Source of the DNA: Desulfarculus sp.
Lineage (GTDB): Bacteria; Desulfobacterota; Desulfarculia; Desulfarculales; Desulfarculaceae
Assembly (NCBI GenBank): GCA_016218705.1
Contig: JACRDC010000058.1
Location: forward strand, 62,001 to 126,000
DNA: 64,000 nucleotides
Direction: 5' to 3'
Part shown: positions 25,524-34,570 of the stretch, piece by piece
How the letters are laid out: every line of letters starts with the position of its first letter
Position numbering within the stretch: the stretch's first letter is position 1
Made by a program: the position numbers and the translations under genes
Notes under the pieces: generated by a model
Seen by the model: the letters and a program-made list of their open reading frames with translations, nothing else
Told to the model about the DNA's origin: nothing
Database searches by the model: none

Positions 25524-27904
25524 GGCTTCGTCTCCTGTGGGTCGGGTCCCAATATCGTGCGCTGGCCCTGAATCAGCCCCAGTTCGCGGGCCTGGGCCGC
25601 GGCCAGGGCCTGGCCCAGGCTCAGGCCCCCGTCGCCGGCGGGCAAGAGCGCCGGGGTGAAGACCTGAAGGCCCCGGGCCGTCAGCAGGGGCGGCAGGCGC
25701 TCCAGCAAATAGGCGTTGTGCAGGCAACCGCCACCCAGGCAGACCCGCTCCAGGCCCGTGCGTTCAGCCGCGGCCCGTGCCCAGGCGGCCAGGCCCTGGG
25801 TCAGCCCCTGGTGGAAGCGCGCCGATACCACCCCCGGCGTGGCCCCGGCCAGGAGGTCGGCCACCAAGGCCTGAAGGGCTGGCTGCCAATCCAACACCAA
25901 CAGCCCCCTCTCGTCAAGCACGCCGAAGGGGTAGGCCCCCTGCTCGCCGGGGTCCAGGGCCTGTTCCAGCTCGATGGCCGCCTGCCCCTCGTAGGCCACC
26001 TGGGTGCGCAGGCCGCTTAAGGCCGCCACGCCGTCGAAGAGCCGGCCCAGGCTGGAGGTGGCGGGGGAGTTGATACCCTGGCCAACCATGCGCGCCAGCA
26101 GGGGCAAGTGCTGGCCGTGGCTTTTAATGAGCCCCAGGTCCAGGCCGGCGGCGGACTCGCCCAAGACCTGGAGCAACAGCGCCAGACCCACCCGCCAAGG
26201 CTCCTTGACGGCGCGATCGCCGCCGGGCAGGTACAGGTGGCGCAGGTGTCCCAGACGGCGGTAGGTGTGGGCCTGCGCGGCCAAGAGCTCGCCGCCCCAG
26301 ACCGTGCGGTCAGGTCCATAGCCGGTGCCGTCCAGGCTTAAGCCCAGCACCTCGCCGCTCAGGCCGTGCTCGGCCATCACCGCCACGGCGTGGGCGTGGT
26401 GGTGCTGCACCATGACCACTGGCAGGCCTTGCTCAAGTGCCCAGCGGGTGGAGAGATAGTCGGGGTGCAGGTCGCAGGCCAGCAGGGTGGGCTGGGCCTC
26501 CAGGATCCTCGCCAAATGCCCGGCGGTCAGCTCGAAGAAACCCAGGGTTTCCAGGTTCTCCAGGTCGCCCACGTGCTGGCTGACAAAGGCCTGGCGCCCG
26601 CGCAACAGGCACAGGGTGTTCTTGAGCAGGGCGCCCACGGCCAGCACCGGCGGCGCGTCCTCGGCCACCAGGCCCGGGGCCAGGGTCAGCGGCGCCGGGG
26701 CATAGCCCCGCGAGCGGCGTATCTGCCTTAAGGCCCCGCCCAGGGAGCGCACCACCGAGTCGTCGGAGCGCAGGTATATGTCGCGGTCGTGCAGCAGAAA
26801 GAGATCGGCGATGGCCCCGCACGGGGCCTGCCCGCCGATGCGGCACAGGGCCTCGGCGTTGTCCAGGCAGATGGGCTCGTCGCTTACATTGCCCGAGGTC
26901 ATCACCAGGGCCGTGAAGCCCTGGTCCATGAGCAGATGGTGCAAGGGCGTATACGGCAGCATCAGGCCCAGAAGGCGATTGCGCGGGTTGAGCGAGGGCG
27001 CCAGGCCGGTGCCTTCCCGCATGGGCGCCAGCACGATGGGCCGCTGCCGGCTCGATAGCGCCTCCTGGGCGAGGGCGTCCAGGTGGGCCAGTGCCCGGGC
27101 GGCATCCAGACCGGCCACCATCAGGGCCAGGGGCTTTTCCTCGCGAAGCTTGCGGCCGCGCAGACGCGCCACCGCTTCTTCATTGAAGGGGTCCACGGCC
27201 AGGTGGAAGCCGCCCAGCCCCTTGATAGCCACGATGAGCCCCTGGCGCAGGGCCGAGGCCGCCTCGGCGATGGGGTCGGCAACCGCCATCTCCCGCCCCG
27301 CCGCGCCGGCCAGCCACAGGCGTGGGCCGCAGGCCGGGCAGGCGTTGGGCTGGGCGTGGAAGCGCCGGTTGGCCGGGTCGTCGTACTCGGCCTGGCAGGC
27401 CGGGCACATGACGAAGGGGGCCATGGTGGTCAGGGGCCGGTCGTAGGGGATGTCCTTGATGATGGTGTAGCGGGGGCCGCAGTGGGTGCAGTTGATGAAG
27501 GCATAGCCGTGGCGCCGGTCGGCCGGGTCGCGCATCTCGGCCAGACAGGCGGAGCACACGGCGCTGTCGGGGCTGATGAGGGTGCGCCGGGTGCCGGCCT
27601 GGGAGGCCAGGATGACGAAGCCGCTCTGCCCCGCCAAGGGCTCCAGGGGCTGGCGGCCCACCTCCTGGATCAGGGCCAGGGGCGGGGCCTCGGCCTCCAG
27701 GCGGTGGAAGAACTCCTCGATGGCCGGCGCCGGTCCCTGCACCGCCAGTTCCACGCCAGCCGCGGTGTTGGTCACCCAGCCGCTGAGGCCTAAATCCCGG
27801 GCCAGGTTGTGGACAAAGGGCCGGAAGCCCACCCCCTGCACCACGCCGCTTACCCGGGCCTGCTCCCTGATCTGCTCTGGCGGCGCGGCCATGGGCGGGG
27901 CCAT
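25520..27904 (-). CDS. hypF: carbamoyltransferase HypF
   Basis: A 794-residue protein with the full HypF domain order. An acylphosphatase-like domain comes first (about 12-100; VSGVVQGVGFRPFVHNLA). Two zinc fingers follow (about 110-190; CSACLAEM, CTHCGPRYT, CPACQAEY and CPACGPRL). Next is a YrdC-like domain (about 205-390) and a C-terminal Kae1-like domain carrying HHHAHAVAVMAEH. HypF converts carbamoyl phosphate to carbamoyl-AMP and passes the carbamoyl to HypE for cyanide-ligand synthesis. It lies 8 bases after hypB and overlaps hypD by 4 bases. An alternative Met at codon 5 is possible. Confidence 0.95.
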   Translation of the reverse strand: MAPPMAAPPEQIREQARVSGVVQGVGFRPFVHNLARDLGLSGWVTNTAAGVELAVQGPAPAIEEFFHRLEAEAPPLALIQEVGRQPLEPLAGQSGFVILASQAGTRRTLISPDSAVCSACLAEMRDPADRRHGYAFINCTHCGPRYTIIKDIPYDRPLTTMAPFVMCPACQAEYDDPANRRFHAQPNACPACGPRLWLAGAAGREMAVADPIAEAASALRQGLIVAIKGLGGFHLAVDPFNEEAVARLRGRKLREEKPLALMVAGLDAARALAHLDALAQEALSSRQRPIVLAPMREGTGLAPSLNPRNRLLGLMLPYTPLHHLLMDQGFTALVMTSGNVSDEPICLDNAEALCRIGGQAPCGAIADLFLLHDRDIYLRSDDSVVRSLGGALRQIRRSRGYAPAPLTLAPGLVAEDAPPVLAVGALLKNTLCLLRGRQAFVSQHVGDLENLETLGFFELTAGHLARILEAQPTLLACDLHPDYLSTRWALEQGLPVVMVQHHHAHAVAVMAEHGLSGEVLGLSLDGTGYGPDRTVWGGELLAAQAHTYRRLGHLRHLYLPGGDRAVKEPWRVGLALLLQVLGESAAGLDLGLIKSHGQHLPLLARMVGQGINSPATSSLGRLFDGVAALSGLRTQVAYEGQAAIELEQALDPGEQGAYPFGVLDERGLLVLDWQPALQALVADLLAGATPGVVSARFHQGLTQGLAAWARAAAERTGLERVCLGGGCLHNAYLLERLPPLLTARGLQVFTPALLPAGDGGLSLGQALAAAQARELGLIQGQRTILGPDPQETKP

Positions 27905-27912
27905 CAGGCCCG

Positions 27913-28563
27913 TTAGGCCTTGACCCAGGCCTCCAGCCAGTCGGCCCAGGCGTCCACGCCCTGGCCGGTGCGGCAGGAGAGGTCAAAGGCCACCTGCTGG
28001 GGGTTGAGCTGGCGGCAGGTGGCGTGGATGCGCTCGATGTCGCAGTCAATGTAGGGCAAAAGGTCAATCTTGTTGACCAGAAGCACCCCGGCCTCGCGGA
28101 AGAGTACTGGGTACTTGCTGGGCTTGTCGTCGCCCTCGGTCACCGAGAGCACCGCCACCTTGAGGTCCTCGCCCAGGTCGAATTCCACCGGGCAGACCAG
28201 GTTGCCCACGTTCTCCACGATCAACAGGTCCAGGTCCTGGAGGTCAAAGGCCCCCAGCACCCGGGCGATCATGCCCCCGTCCAGGTGGCAGGCCCCCCGG
28301 GTCTCGATCTGCACCGCCTTGACCCCCACGGCGGCCACCCGCTGGGCGTCCTCGGTGGTCTGCACGTCGCCCTCCACCACGGCCACGCGCAGGCGGTCCT
28401 TTAGCCGGGTGAGCGTCTGCTCCAGCAGGGTGGTCTTGCCGGCCCCGGGGCTGCTGATGATGTTGATGACCTTGACCCCGGCCTGCTTGAAGCGCTGGCG
28501 GTTGGCCTGGGCCAGGCGGTCATTGGCCTCCAGGATGGGACGGCTTACCTCTAGCTCGGCCAT
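27913..28563 (-). CDS. hypB: hydrogenase nickel incorporation GTPase HypB
   Basis: A 216-residue SIMIBI GTPase with P-loop SPGAGKTT (38-45), VEGDVQTTEDA, the metal-binding region ETRGACHLDGGM, LIVENVGNLVCP and the guanine motif NKID. HypB delivers nickel with HypA to the hydrogenase large subunit. The N-terminal CXXCGC nickel motif and His-rich stretch of some HypB proteins are absent, so only the GTPase-domain site is present. The gene follows hypA by 44 bases. Confidence 0.95.
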   Translation of the reverse strand: MAELEVSRPILEANDRLAQANRQRFKQAGVKVINIISSPGAGKTTLLEQTLTRLKDRLRVAVVEGDVQTTEDAQRVAAVGVKAVQIETRGACHLDGGMIARVLGAFDLQDLDLLIVENVGNLVCPVEFDLGEDLKVAVLSVTEGDDKPSKYPVLFREAGVLLVNKIDLLPYIDCDIERIHATCRQLNPQQVAFDLSCRTGQGVDAWADWLEAWVKA

Positions 28564-28607
28564 GGCGCTCCTCGCGGGGGGGTATGATGGGCGGCAGGTA
28601 CCAGGTT

Positions 28608-28961
28608 TTAGGCCTCGGCCTCATCAGTTTCGATGTAGTCTATCAATAGCTCCTGGCCCTGTGTCACCTTCACGTTGGCCGACTGGCACTGGGGGCAGGC
28701 GAAGACCGCCTCGCTCATGTCCAGCTCGGCCCCGCAGTCCTGGCAGAGGCCGGCCAGGGGTACGGGGGTCAGCTTCAACTCCGCCTCGGCGGCCACGGTG
28801 CCCTCCTTGATGAGGTCGAAGCAGAAGCTCAAGGAGTCGGGCACCACGTTGGTGAAAGCCCCCACGCGCACCCCCACCCGGCGCACCTTGGTCACGCCGT
28901 GGCGATTGGCCTCCTCCACCACGATGTCCAGGAGCGATTGGGCGATGGAAAGCTCGTGCAC
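28608..28961 (-). CDS. hypA: nickel metallochaperone HypA
   Basis: A 117-residue protein if begun at the GTG at 28961. This start is decided by the family: HypA binds nickel through the N-terminal Met-His-Glu, and here GTG is followed by CAC GAG (His2, Glu3). The open frame extends 17 codons further upstream, but that would destroy the nickel site. The zinc ribbon is CQDC (Cys73, Cys76) and CPQC (Cys89, Cys92). It hands nickel to HypB. It is the first gene of the hyp cluster and diverges from the penicillin-binding protein gene. Confidence 0.94.
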   Translation of the reverse strand: MHELSIAQSLLDIVVEEANRHGVTKVRRVGVRVGAFTNVVPDSLSFCFDLIKEGTVAAEAELKLTPVPLAGLCQDCGAELDMSEAVFACPQCQSANVKVTQGQELLIDYIETDEAEA

Positions 28962-29002
28962 GCTGTCATCCCGGAGGGTTAGGGGATCAGGCCAGAATTG
29001 CA

Positions 29003-29031
29003 AACTTAACACGGCGCATGAGTACGGTCAA
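29003..29031 (-). promoter_or_regulatory. candidate promoter of the hyp cluster
   Basis: On the minus strand TTGACC (29031-29026) is followed after 17 bases by TAAGTT (29008-29003). The -35 is good and the -10 weak. Transcription would start near 28996, about 35 bases before hypA. Confidence 0.35.
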
Positions 29032-29050
29032 GGAATAGGGCAGGCTCGCC

Positions 29051-29080
29051 TTGGCAGCCGCCGCCGGCCTCTGGTACAAT
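29051..29080 (+). promoter_or_regulatory. promoter of the class A penicillin-binding protein gene
   Basis: TTGGCA (29051-29056), an 18-base spacer and TACAAT (29075-29080) predict transcription from about 29087, which supports the TTG start at 29108 with GGAG at 29096-29099. Confidence 0.6.
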
Positions 29081-29107
29081 CGCCTACAACGATTCGGAGT
29101 GACGCCC

Positions 29108-31534
29108 TTGCCTCCTAAGCCTCGAAAACCACAAGCCAAAGACCAGCAGGCCCCCCCAGGCCCCCAGGCCCCCAAGCCGCGCCGCCGCTGGCTGGGCCGG
29201 ATATTGCTGTGGCTCTTGCTCCTGGTTTTCTTCCTGGGCGTGTTGGGCGTGGGCGTGGGCGTGGGGGCCTGGTTCTGGATAAGCCAGGACCTGCCGCGTA
29301 TCGAGCGCCTGGCCGACTACCGCCCGCCGGCGGTGACCCAGGTGCTGGCCCATGACGGCCAGCTCATGGCCGAGTTCTACCGTGAGCGGCGCTACGTGGT
29401 GCCGGTGCAGGACGTCTCGCGCCTGGTGGTGACGGCCTTTGTCTCGGCCGAGGACGGCGACTTCTTCCGCCACCCGGGCATAGACCTGTGGGGCATTACC
29501 CGGGCGGCCTGGGCCAACCTCAAGGCCCGCAAGGTGGTCCAGGGCGGCAGCACCATCACCCAGCAGGTGGCCAAGACGCTCCTGCTGACGCCCCAGCGCA
29601 CCTTCGGCCGCAAGATCAAGGAGATGATCCTGGCCTGGCGCATCGAGCGCTATCTCAACAAGGAAGAGATACTCTACCTCTACCTCAACCAGATATACCT
29701 GGGCAACGGCGCCTACGGGGTGGAGGCGGCGGCCCAGACCTACTTCGGCAAGCACGCCCGCGACCTGGACGTGGCCGAGGCGGCGCTGTTGGCCGGCCTG
29801 GTGCAGGCCCCCAGCCGCTACAGCCCCTTAAGGCACCCCCGCCGGGCGCGCGCCCGCCAGGTCTACGTCATCGAGCGCATGGTGGCCGACCACCATATCA
29901 CCCCGGCCCAGGCCGAGGAGGCCCTGAACGCCCAACTTAACATCCGCCTGCACCGGCCCGACACGGTGCCCGCCGCCTACTACGAGGAGACGGTGCGCCA
30001 GTGGCTGGAGGAGAAGTTCGGGGCCAACACCCTCTACGAGGGCGGTCTGACCGTGCAGACCGCCTGCGACCCCGGCCTGACCAAGGCCGCCATCAAGGCC
30101 CTAGAGCAGGGCCTGACCGAGCTGACCAACCGCCACGGCTTCCAGGGGCCGGTGGCCAAGGCCTCGCCCAGCGAGCTGCAAGCGGCCAGCGAGCGCCCGG
30201 TGAGCCTGAGCGGCCTGGAGCCGGAGCAGGTGGTCACCGGCCTGGTGACCCAGGTCCACAAGCAGCAGCAGACCCTCACTCTGCGCATGGGCTCCGAGCG
30301 CGGCCAGCTCACCCTGGCCGACCTGAGGCGCTGGCAATCGTCCCTCAAGGACGTGGAGAAGATGCTCACGCCCGGCGACATCGTGCGCGTGCGCGCGGTC
30401 AAGTTCCAGGACAAGACCAAGACCTGGGACCTGGCCTTGGTGCAGGAGCCGGTGGCCCAGGCGGCCGTCGTGGCCCTGGAGGCGGGCAGCGGCCGCTGCC
30501 GGGTGCTGATCGGCGGCCGCAGCTTCAGCCAGAGCCAGTACAACCGCGCCATCCAGGCCCACCGCCAGCCGGGCAGCGCCTTCAAGCCCTTCATCTACGC
30601 CGCCGCCCTGGACCGCCCCCAACACCCCTACACCCCGGCCAGCATCCTCATTGACTCGCCGGTGGTCTACGAGGACCCCAGCCAGCCCGACGGCCTCTGG
30701 AGGCCCAAGAACTACGAGGCCGACTTCAAGGGACTCACCACCTTCCGCGAGTCCCTGGAGCACTCCCGCAACATCCCCACGGTCAAGCTGCTGGCCGACC
30801 TGGGGGTGGACTACGCCATCCGCTACGCCCGCCAGTTGGGCATAAGCAGCGAGTTGCCCGGTACCCTATCCCTGGCCCTGGGCTCTGGCGGGGTGACCCT
30901 TCTGGAGATGACCCGGGCCTATTCGGTCTTTGCCAACCAGGGCCGCCTGGTGGACCCGGTGTTGGTGGAGAAGGTCTTTGACCGCGACGGCAAGACCATC
31001 TACCAGGCCAACCCCGACAACAGCCGCGAGGTCATCTCGCCCCAGACCGCCTTTGTCATGACCAGCCTGCTCAAGGGCGTGGTGGAAAACGGCACCGGAC
31101 GCAGCCTCAGGCTGCCCGGCCGCTCCCTGGCCGGCAAGACCGGCACCACCAACGACCTGCGCGACGCCTGGTTCATCGGCTACGCCCCCAGCATGGTCTG
31201 CGGGGTGTGGGTGGGCCGCGACGAGAATGAGTCCCTGGGCTCCCGGGAGACCGGCGCCCGGGCCGCCGGCCCCATCTGGAAGGAATTCATGAAGGAGGCC
31301 CTGGCCGGCCTGCCGCCCATTGACTTCCCGGTGCCCCAGGGCGTGGTCTTCGCCCGGGTGCACAAGGAGTCGGGGCAGGCCCTGCCCACCGACGGCGGGG
31401 GCGGCTACTTCGAGGCCTTCAAGGCCGGCAGCGAGCCCGGAGTGGCGCCCCCCACCCCTCTGCCCCACAGCCGGGCCAGCGAGGCCGAGGACTTCCTGCA
31501 GAGCGAGACCTTCGCCACCCAGGACCAGGAATAG
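29108..31534 (+). CDS. bifunctional penicillin-binding protein 1A (transglycosylase/transpeptidase)
   Basis: An 808-residue class A PBP. A short basic, Pro-rich cytoplasmic tail precedes one membrane helix (about 30-55). The GT51 glycosyltransferase domain has the catalytic Glu115 in SAEDGDFFRHPG, plus GGSTITQQVAKTLLL and KEMILAWRIER. An OB-like insert (about 360-450) separates it from the transpeptidase. The acyl-site SxxK is in GSAFKPF (Ser490), SRN in EHSRNIP, and KTGT begins at Lys677. The protein polymerises Lipid II and cross-links peptidoglycan on the outer face of the inner membrane. The start is TTG at 29108 with GGAG 8 bases upstream; earlier in-frame starts precede the likely transcription start. 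The gene is probably mrcA/ponA-type. Confidence 0.93.
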   Translation: MPPKPRKPQAKDQQAPPGPQAPKPRRRWLGRILLWLLLLVFFLGVLGVGVGVGAWFWISQDLPRIERLADYRPPAVTQVLAHDGQLMAEFYRERRYVVPVQDVSRLVVTAFVSAEDGDFFRHPGIDLWGITRAAWANLKARKVVQGGSTITQQVAKTLLLTPQRTFGRKIKEMILAWRIERYLNKEEILYLYLNQIYLGNGAYGVEAAAQTYFGKHARDLDVAEAALLAGLVQAPSRYSPLRHPRRARARQVYVIERMVADHHITPAQAEEALNAQLNIRLHRPDTVPAAYYEETVRQWLEEKFGANTLYEGGLTVQTACDPGLTKAAIKALEQGLTELTNRHGFQGPVAKASPSELQAASERPVSLSGLEPEQVVTGLVTQVHKQQQTLTLRMGSERGQLTLADLRRWQSSLKDVEKMLTPGDIVRVRAVKFQDKTKTWDLALVQEPVAQAAVVALEAGSGRCRVLIGGRSFSQSQYNRAIQAHRQPGSAFKPFIYAAALDRPQHPYTPASILIDSPVVYEDPSQPDGLWRPKNYEADFKGLTTFRESLEHSRNIPTVKLLADLGVDYAIRYARQLGISSELPGTLSLALGSGGVTLLEMTRAYSVFANQGRLVDPVLVEKVFDRDGKTIYQANPDNSREVISPQTAFVMTSLLKGVVENGTGRSLRLPGRSLAGKTGTTNDLRDAWFIGYAPSMVCGVWVGRDENESLGSRETGARAAGPIWKEFMKEALAGLPPIDFPVPQGVVFARVHKESGQALPTDGGGGYFEAFKAGSEPGVAPPTPLPHSRASEAEDFLQSETFATQDQE

Positions 31535-31613
31535 CGGCGTGCCCACCGCTGGGCGTATACGGGCCGGGGCCGGTGCCCGGCCAGGCGCATACGGGGGGTG
31601 GCAGCAAAAAAAG

Positions 31614-31700
31614 ACGGGCGGGGATAAACCCCGCCCCTACATCCAGAAAAGCCGTTGGTTACAACTTCTTAATGTAGGGGCGGGGTTTACCCCCGCCCGT
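31614..31700. repeat. inverted pair of a 29-base internally palindromic repeat
   Basis: The left arm (31614-31642) and right arm (31672-31700) are reverse complements with one mismatch in 29. Each arm is itself near-palindromic (CGGGCGGGG...CCCCGCCCG). The 29-base spacer shows no coding. It sits between the convergent PBP and CBS genes, with T/A runs outside each arm, so it may act as a bidirectional terminator. Related single copies occur near 37.6, 37.7 and 51.1 kb. Confidence 0.85.
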
Positions 31701-31747
31701 GTATTTACTCGCGGATCAGGACACCCAGCGGCGGATTTGCCCGGCCT

Positions 31748-32416
31748 TTAGATATCCGACAGCTCGTCGTGGGTGACGTAGAGCACCGTGAATTCGTGTT
31801 CCAACTCCTGCTGCAGGGCCTTCATCTTGTCCACGGGCATGTCGGCCACCCGCAGGAAGACCTTGCGGGTGCCCTCCTCGCACATGTCGTAGGAGGTGAG
31901 GATGCTCACCAGGCGGCCGCCGTGCTTCCTTATGACGTCGGCCACTTCCTTGATGGAGCCCGGCCGGTCGGCCAGGGAGAAGGCGAACTGGGTGCCGCCC
32001 CGGTAGATGCCGGTGATGGAGGTGAGCACCCGGAAGACGTCGCCCTGGCTCAGCACGCCCACCAGCTTGCCGTTGTCCACCACGGGTAGCCCCGTGACCT
32101 TGTGCTCCAGCATGATGACCGCCGCCTTTTCCACCGTGGCCTCGGGGGGGATGGTGATGACCCGGCGGCTCATGATGTCCTTGACCTTCAACTCGCTGAG
32201 CAGGTAGTAAAGCTCGTGCACGTCAAGGGTGGTGGCCTTGCTGGGGCTGGCCTCCTTGAGGTCGCGGTCGGTGACAATGCCCGCCACGGAGCCGTCGTCC
32301 TTGATGACCGGCAGGCGGCGAACGTTGTTCTCCTTCATGATCTGGGAGGCCTTCATCACCGAGGTGTCCGGAGTGACCGTAATGGGGTCGGTGGTCATCC
32401 AATCCTTGACCAGCAT
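31748..32416 (-). CDS. CBS-domain pair with C-terminal ACT domain (AcuB-like)
   Basis: A 222-residue cytoplasmic protein. Two CBS domains lie at about 1-60 (VKDWMTTDPITVTPDTSV, GIVTDRDLKE) and 75-135 (VKDIMSRRVITIPPEATV, GVLSQGDVFRVL). An ACT domain follows (about 145-215; FAFSLADRPGSIKEVADVIRKHGG). CBS pairs sense adenine nucleotides and ACT domains small ligands such as amino acids. AcuB-like proteins of this build were named in acetoin metabolism, but their role in anaerobes is unclear. The ATG at 32416 has AGGAG 6 bases upstream and is preferred over a TTG two codons earlier. The gene diverges from the helicase gene. Confidence 0.82.
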   Translation of the reverse strand: MLVKDWMTTDPITVTPDTSVMKASQIMKENNVRRLPVIKDDGSVAGIVTDRDLKEASPSKATTLDVHELYYLLSELKVKDIMSRRVITIPPEATVEKAAVIMLEHKVTGLPVVDNGKLVGVLSQGDVFRVLTSITGIYRGGTQFAFSLADRPGSIKEVADVIRKHGGRLVSILTSYDMCEEGTRKVFLRVADMPVDKMKALQQELEHEFTVLYVTHDELSDI

Positions 32417-32522
32417 GGGCAACTCCTCTTGGCTTGGGGGGCTGATATATTGTAGTGGACACGCTCAAGCGGACGCCGCCGGCTTTTCCGGCGGTAGGCC
32501 AAGGGCAAGAGGCTGGGCGCGC

Positions 32523-32552
32523 TTGAGAAGCTTTTGTATTTTAAGATACAAT
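32523..32552 (+). promoter_or_regulatory. promoter of the DinG-like helicase gene
   Basis: TTGAGA (32523-32528), an 18-base spacer and TACAAT (32547-32552) both match the consensus at five of six positions. Transcription would start near 32559, excluding an earlier in-frame start at 32534. Confidence 0.65.
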
Positions 32553-32605
32553 TCCCACCTGGTGAGTTGTCAAGTAGATTCAGCGGGGGCCGGTGGGCGA
32601 AACCA

Positions 32606-34561
32606 ATGAACGGCGGCGACAAATCAAGGGCGGACCCGGAGCGCCTGGCCTTGTGGCTGGGGCCAGAAAGCCCCTTGGCCCGGGAGCTTAAGGGATTCGC
32701 CCCCCGCCCAGGGCAGTTGGACATGGCTTTAGCCGTGGCCCGCGCCCTGGCCCAGGAGACTCCCTTGTTGGTGGAGGCCGGCACGGGCACCGGCAAGACC
32801 CTGGCCTACCTGTTGCCGGCGCTCATGAGCGGCCTCAAGCTGGTGGTGAGCACGGGCACCCGCACCCTGCAGGACCAGATAAGCAGCAAGGAGCTGCCCC
32901 TGCTGAAACGCAGCCTGGCGCCCCAGTTGCGTTGGGCGGTGCTCAAGGGCCGCGCCAACTACCTGTGCCGCCGGCGCTTCGACGCCCTGGCCCGCCAGCC
33001 CGACCTAGCCCTGCCCGGCGTGGCCGGCGCCCTGGCCATCCTGCGGCCCTGGAGCCGCGCCACCCAGGGCGGCGACCTGGACGAGGTGCGCGGCCAGGGT
33101 CTGAGCCAGGCGCTCATCGGCGAGATCACCAGCAACGGCGAGCAGTGCCTGGGCGGCCGCTGCCCCCAGCGCGAGGATTGCTTTTTGCTGGAAGCCCGCC
33201 GCCGGGCCGCCGAGGCCGACCTGGTGGTGGTGAACCATCACCTGTTCCTGGCCGACCTGGCCTTGAAGGCCGCCGGCCATGGCGAGGCCCTGCCCCGCTA
33301 CCAGGGCGTGGTCTTTGATGAGGCCCACCAGGTACCCGAGGTGGCCACCCAGGTCTTCGGGGTAAGCGTCAGCTCCCAGCGTCTGGCGGTGCTGCTGAAA
33401 GACGTGGGGCGCGAGGTCCCCAGGGCCGCCCTGCTGCCACCCCTGAGCGCCTGCCAGGCGGCGGGGGAGCGCCTGTTCGCCAGCCTGGGCCGCCTGGCCG
33501 GCCCCCAGGGCGGCAGCCTGGGCCTTACCCCGGCTTTCCTGAAGCAGTTGGCCGCGCCGGGCCAAGCCCTGCGCCAGGCACTGGAAGGCCTGGCCGAGGC
33601 CCTGGGCAAGAGCGAGGAGGAGGAAGTCCTGGCGGGACGCGCCCAGACCCTGGCCCTGGACCTGGCCAGCGTGGCCCTGCCGGTGCCCGGCCAGAGCGTG
33701 GCCTGGGCCCAGACCCGGGGCCGCGGGGCCTCCCTAAACCTCTCGCCGGTGGAGGTGGGCCCCCACCTGGAGCACGCCTTGTACCAGCACCTGGGCCGCC
33801 TGGTCTTCACCAGCGCCACCCTGGCCCCCCTGGGCGATCTGGAGCCCCTGCGCCAACGCCTGGGCCTGCCCGCCGAGACGGCCAAGCTGGTCAAGGCCTC
33901 GCCCTTTGACCTGGCCAGCCAGGCCCTGCTCTACGTGCCCCGCCAGATGCCCCCACCCCAGGCCCCGGGCTTTGCCCAGGCCGTGGCCCGGCAACTGGAG
34001 GACATCCTAAGCCTCAGCCAGGGGCGGGCCTTCGTGCTCTTCACCACCCATCGCAACCTGGAACTGGTCAGCGGCCTCTTGAACGGCCGCCTGCCCTATA
34101 CCTGCCTGGTGCAGGGCCAGGCGCCGCGCATGGAGTTGCTGAAGCGCTTCGTGGAGCAAAGCCCCTGCGTGCTCTTCGCCACGGCCAGCTTCTGGCAGGG
34201 GGTGGACGTGCCCGGCCCGGCCCTGTCGGCGGTGATCGTGGACAAGCTGCCCTTTGCCCCGCCCGACGACCCCTTGCTGGCCGCCCGCGTGCAGCGCCTG
34301 GAGCAGGAGGGGCAGAGCGGTTTCCACGGCCTGATGCTGCCCGAGGCCATCTTGAGCCTCAAGCAGGGCCTGGGCCGGCTGTTGCGCACGCCCACCGACC
34401 GGGGGCTGTTGGCCGTCTTGGACGTGCGCCTGACCAGCCAGGGCTATGGCCGCCGCTTCCTCAAGGCCCTGGCCCCGGTGCCCCTGACCCACGACTTGGA
34501 CCAGGTGCGCCGCTTCTTCGCCGCCGAGGAGAAAGAGCACCCCGGCCGGACCGCCGCCTGA
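32606..34561 (+). CDS. ATP-dependent DNA helicase, DinG/YoaA family
   Basis: A 651-residue superfamily 2, XPD-like helicase. Walker A is EAGTGTGKT (Lys64) and the DEAH box is VVFDEAHQVPE. Between them lie the cysteines of a probable [4Fe-4S] domain (YLCRRRF, then EQCLGGRCPQREDCF). The C-terminal half contains LVFTSATLAP, the region FVLFTTHRNLELVSG and motif VI LKQGLGRLLRTPTDRGL. The family unwinds DNA 5' to 3' and resolves R-loops or damaged forks. There is no fused exonuclease domain. The start is the ATG at 32606, 47 bases after the predicted transcription start. Confidence 0.9.
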   Translation: MNGGDKSRADPERLALWLGPESPLARELKGFAPRPGQLDMALAVARALAQETPLLVEAGTGTGKTLAYLLPALMSGLKLVVSTGTRTLQDQISSKELPLLKRSLAPQLRWAVLKGRANYLCRRRFDALARQPDLALPGVAGALAILRPWSRATQGGDLDEVRGQGLSQALIGEITSNGEQCLGGRCPQREDCFLLEARRRAAEADLVVVNHHLFLADLALKAAGHGEALPRYQGVVFDEAHQVPEVATQVFGVSVSSQRLAVLLKDVGREVPRAALLPPLSACQAAGERLFASLGRLAGPQGGSLGLTPAFLKQLAAPGQALRQALEGLAEALGKSEEEEVLAGRAQTLALDLASVALPVPGQSVAWAQTRGRGASLNLSPVEVGPHLEHALYQHLGRLVFTSATLAPLGDLEPLRQRLGLPAETAKLVKASPFDLASQALLYVPRQMPPPQAPGFAQAVARQLEDILSLSQGRAFVLFTTHRNLELVSGLLNGRLPYTCLVQGQAPRMELLKRFVEQSPCVLFATASFWQGVDVPGPALSAVIVDKLPFAPPDDPLLAARVQRLEQEGQSGFHGLMLPEAILSLKQGLGRLLRTPTDRGLLAVLDVRLTSQGYGRRFLKALAPVPLTHDLDQVRRFFAAEEKEHPGRTAA

Positions 34562-34570
34562 TACCAATAT

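Noticed and set aside
28962-29012. A 17-residue N-terminal extension of HypA
   Set aside because: It would move the nickel-binding His away from position 2 and overlaps the region of the likely promoter.
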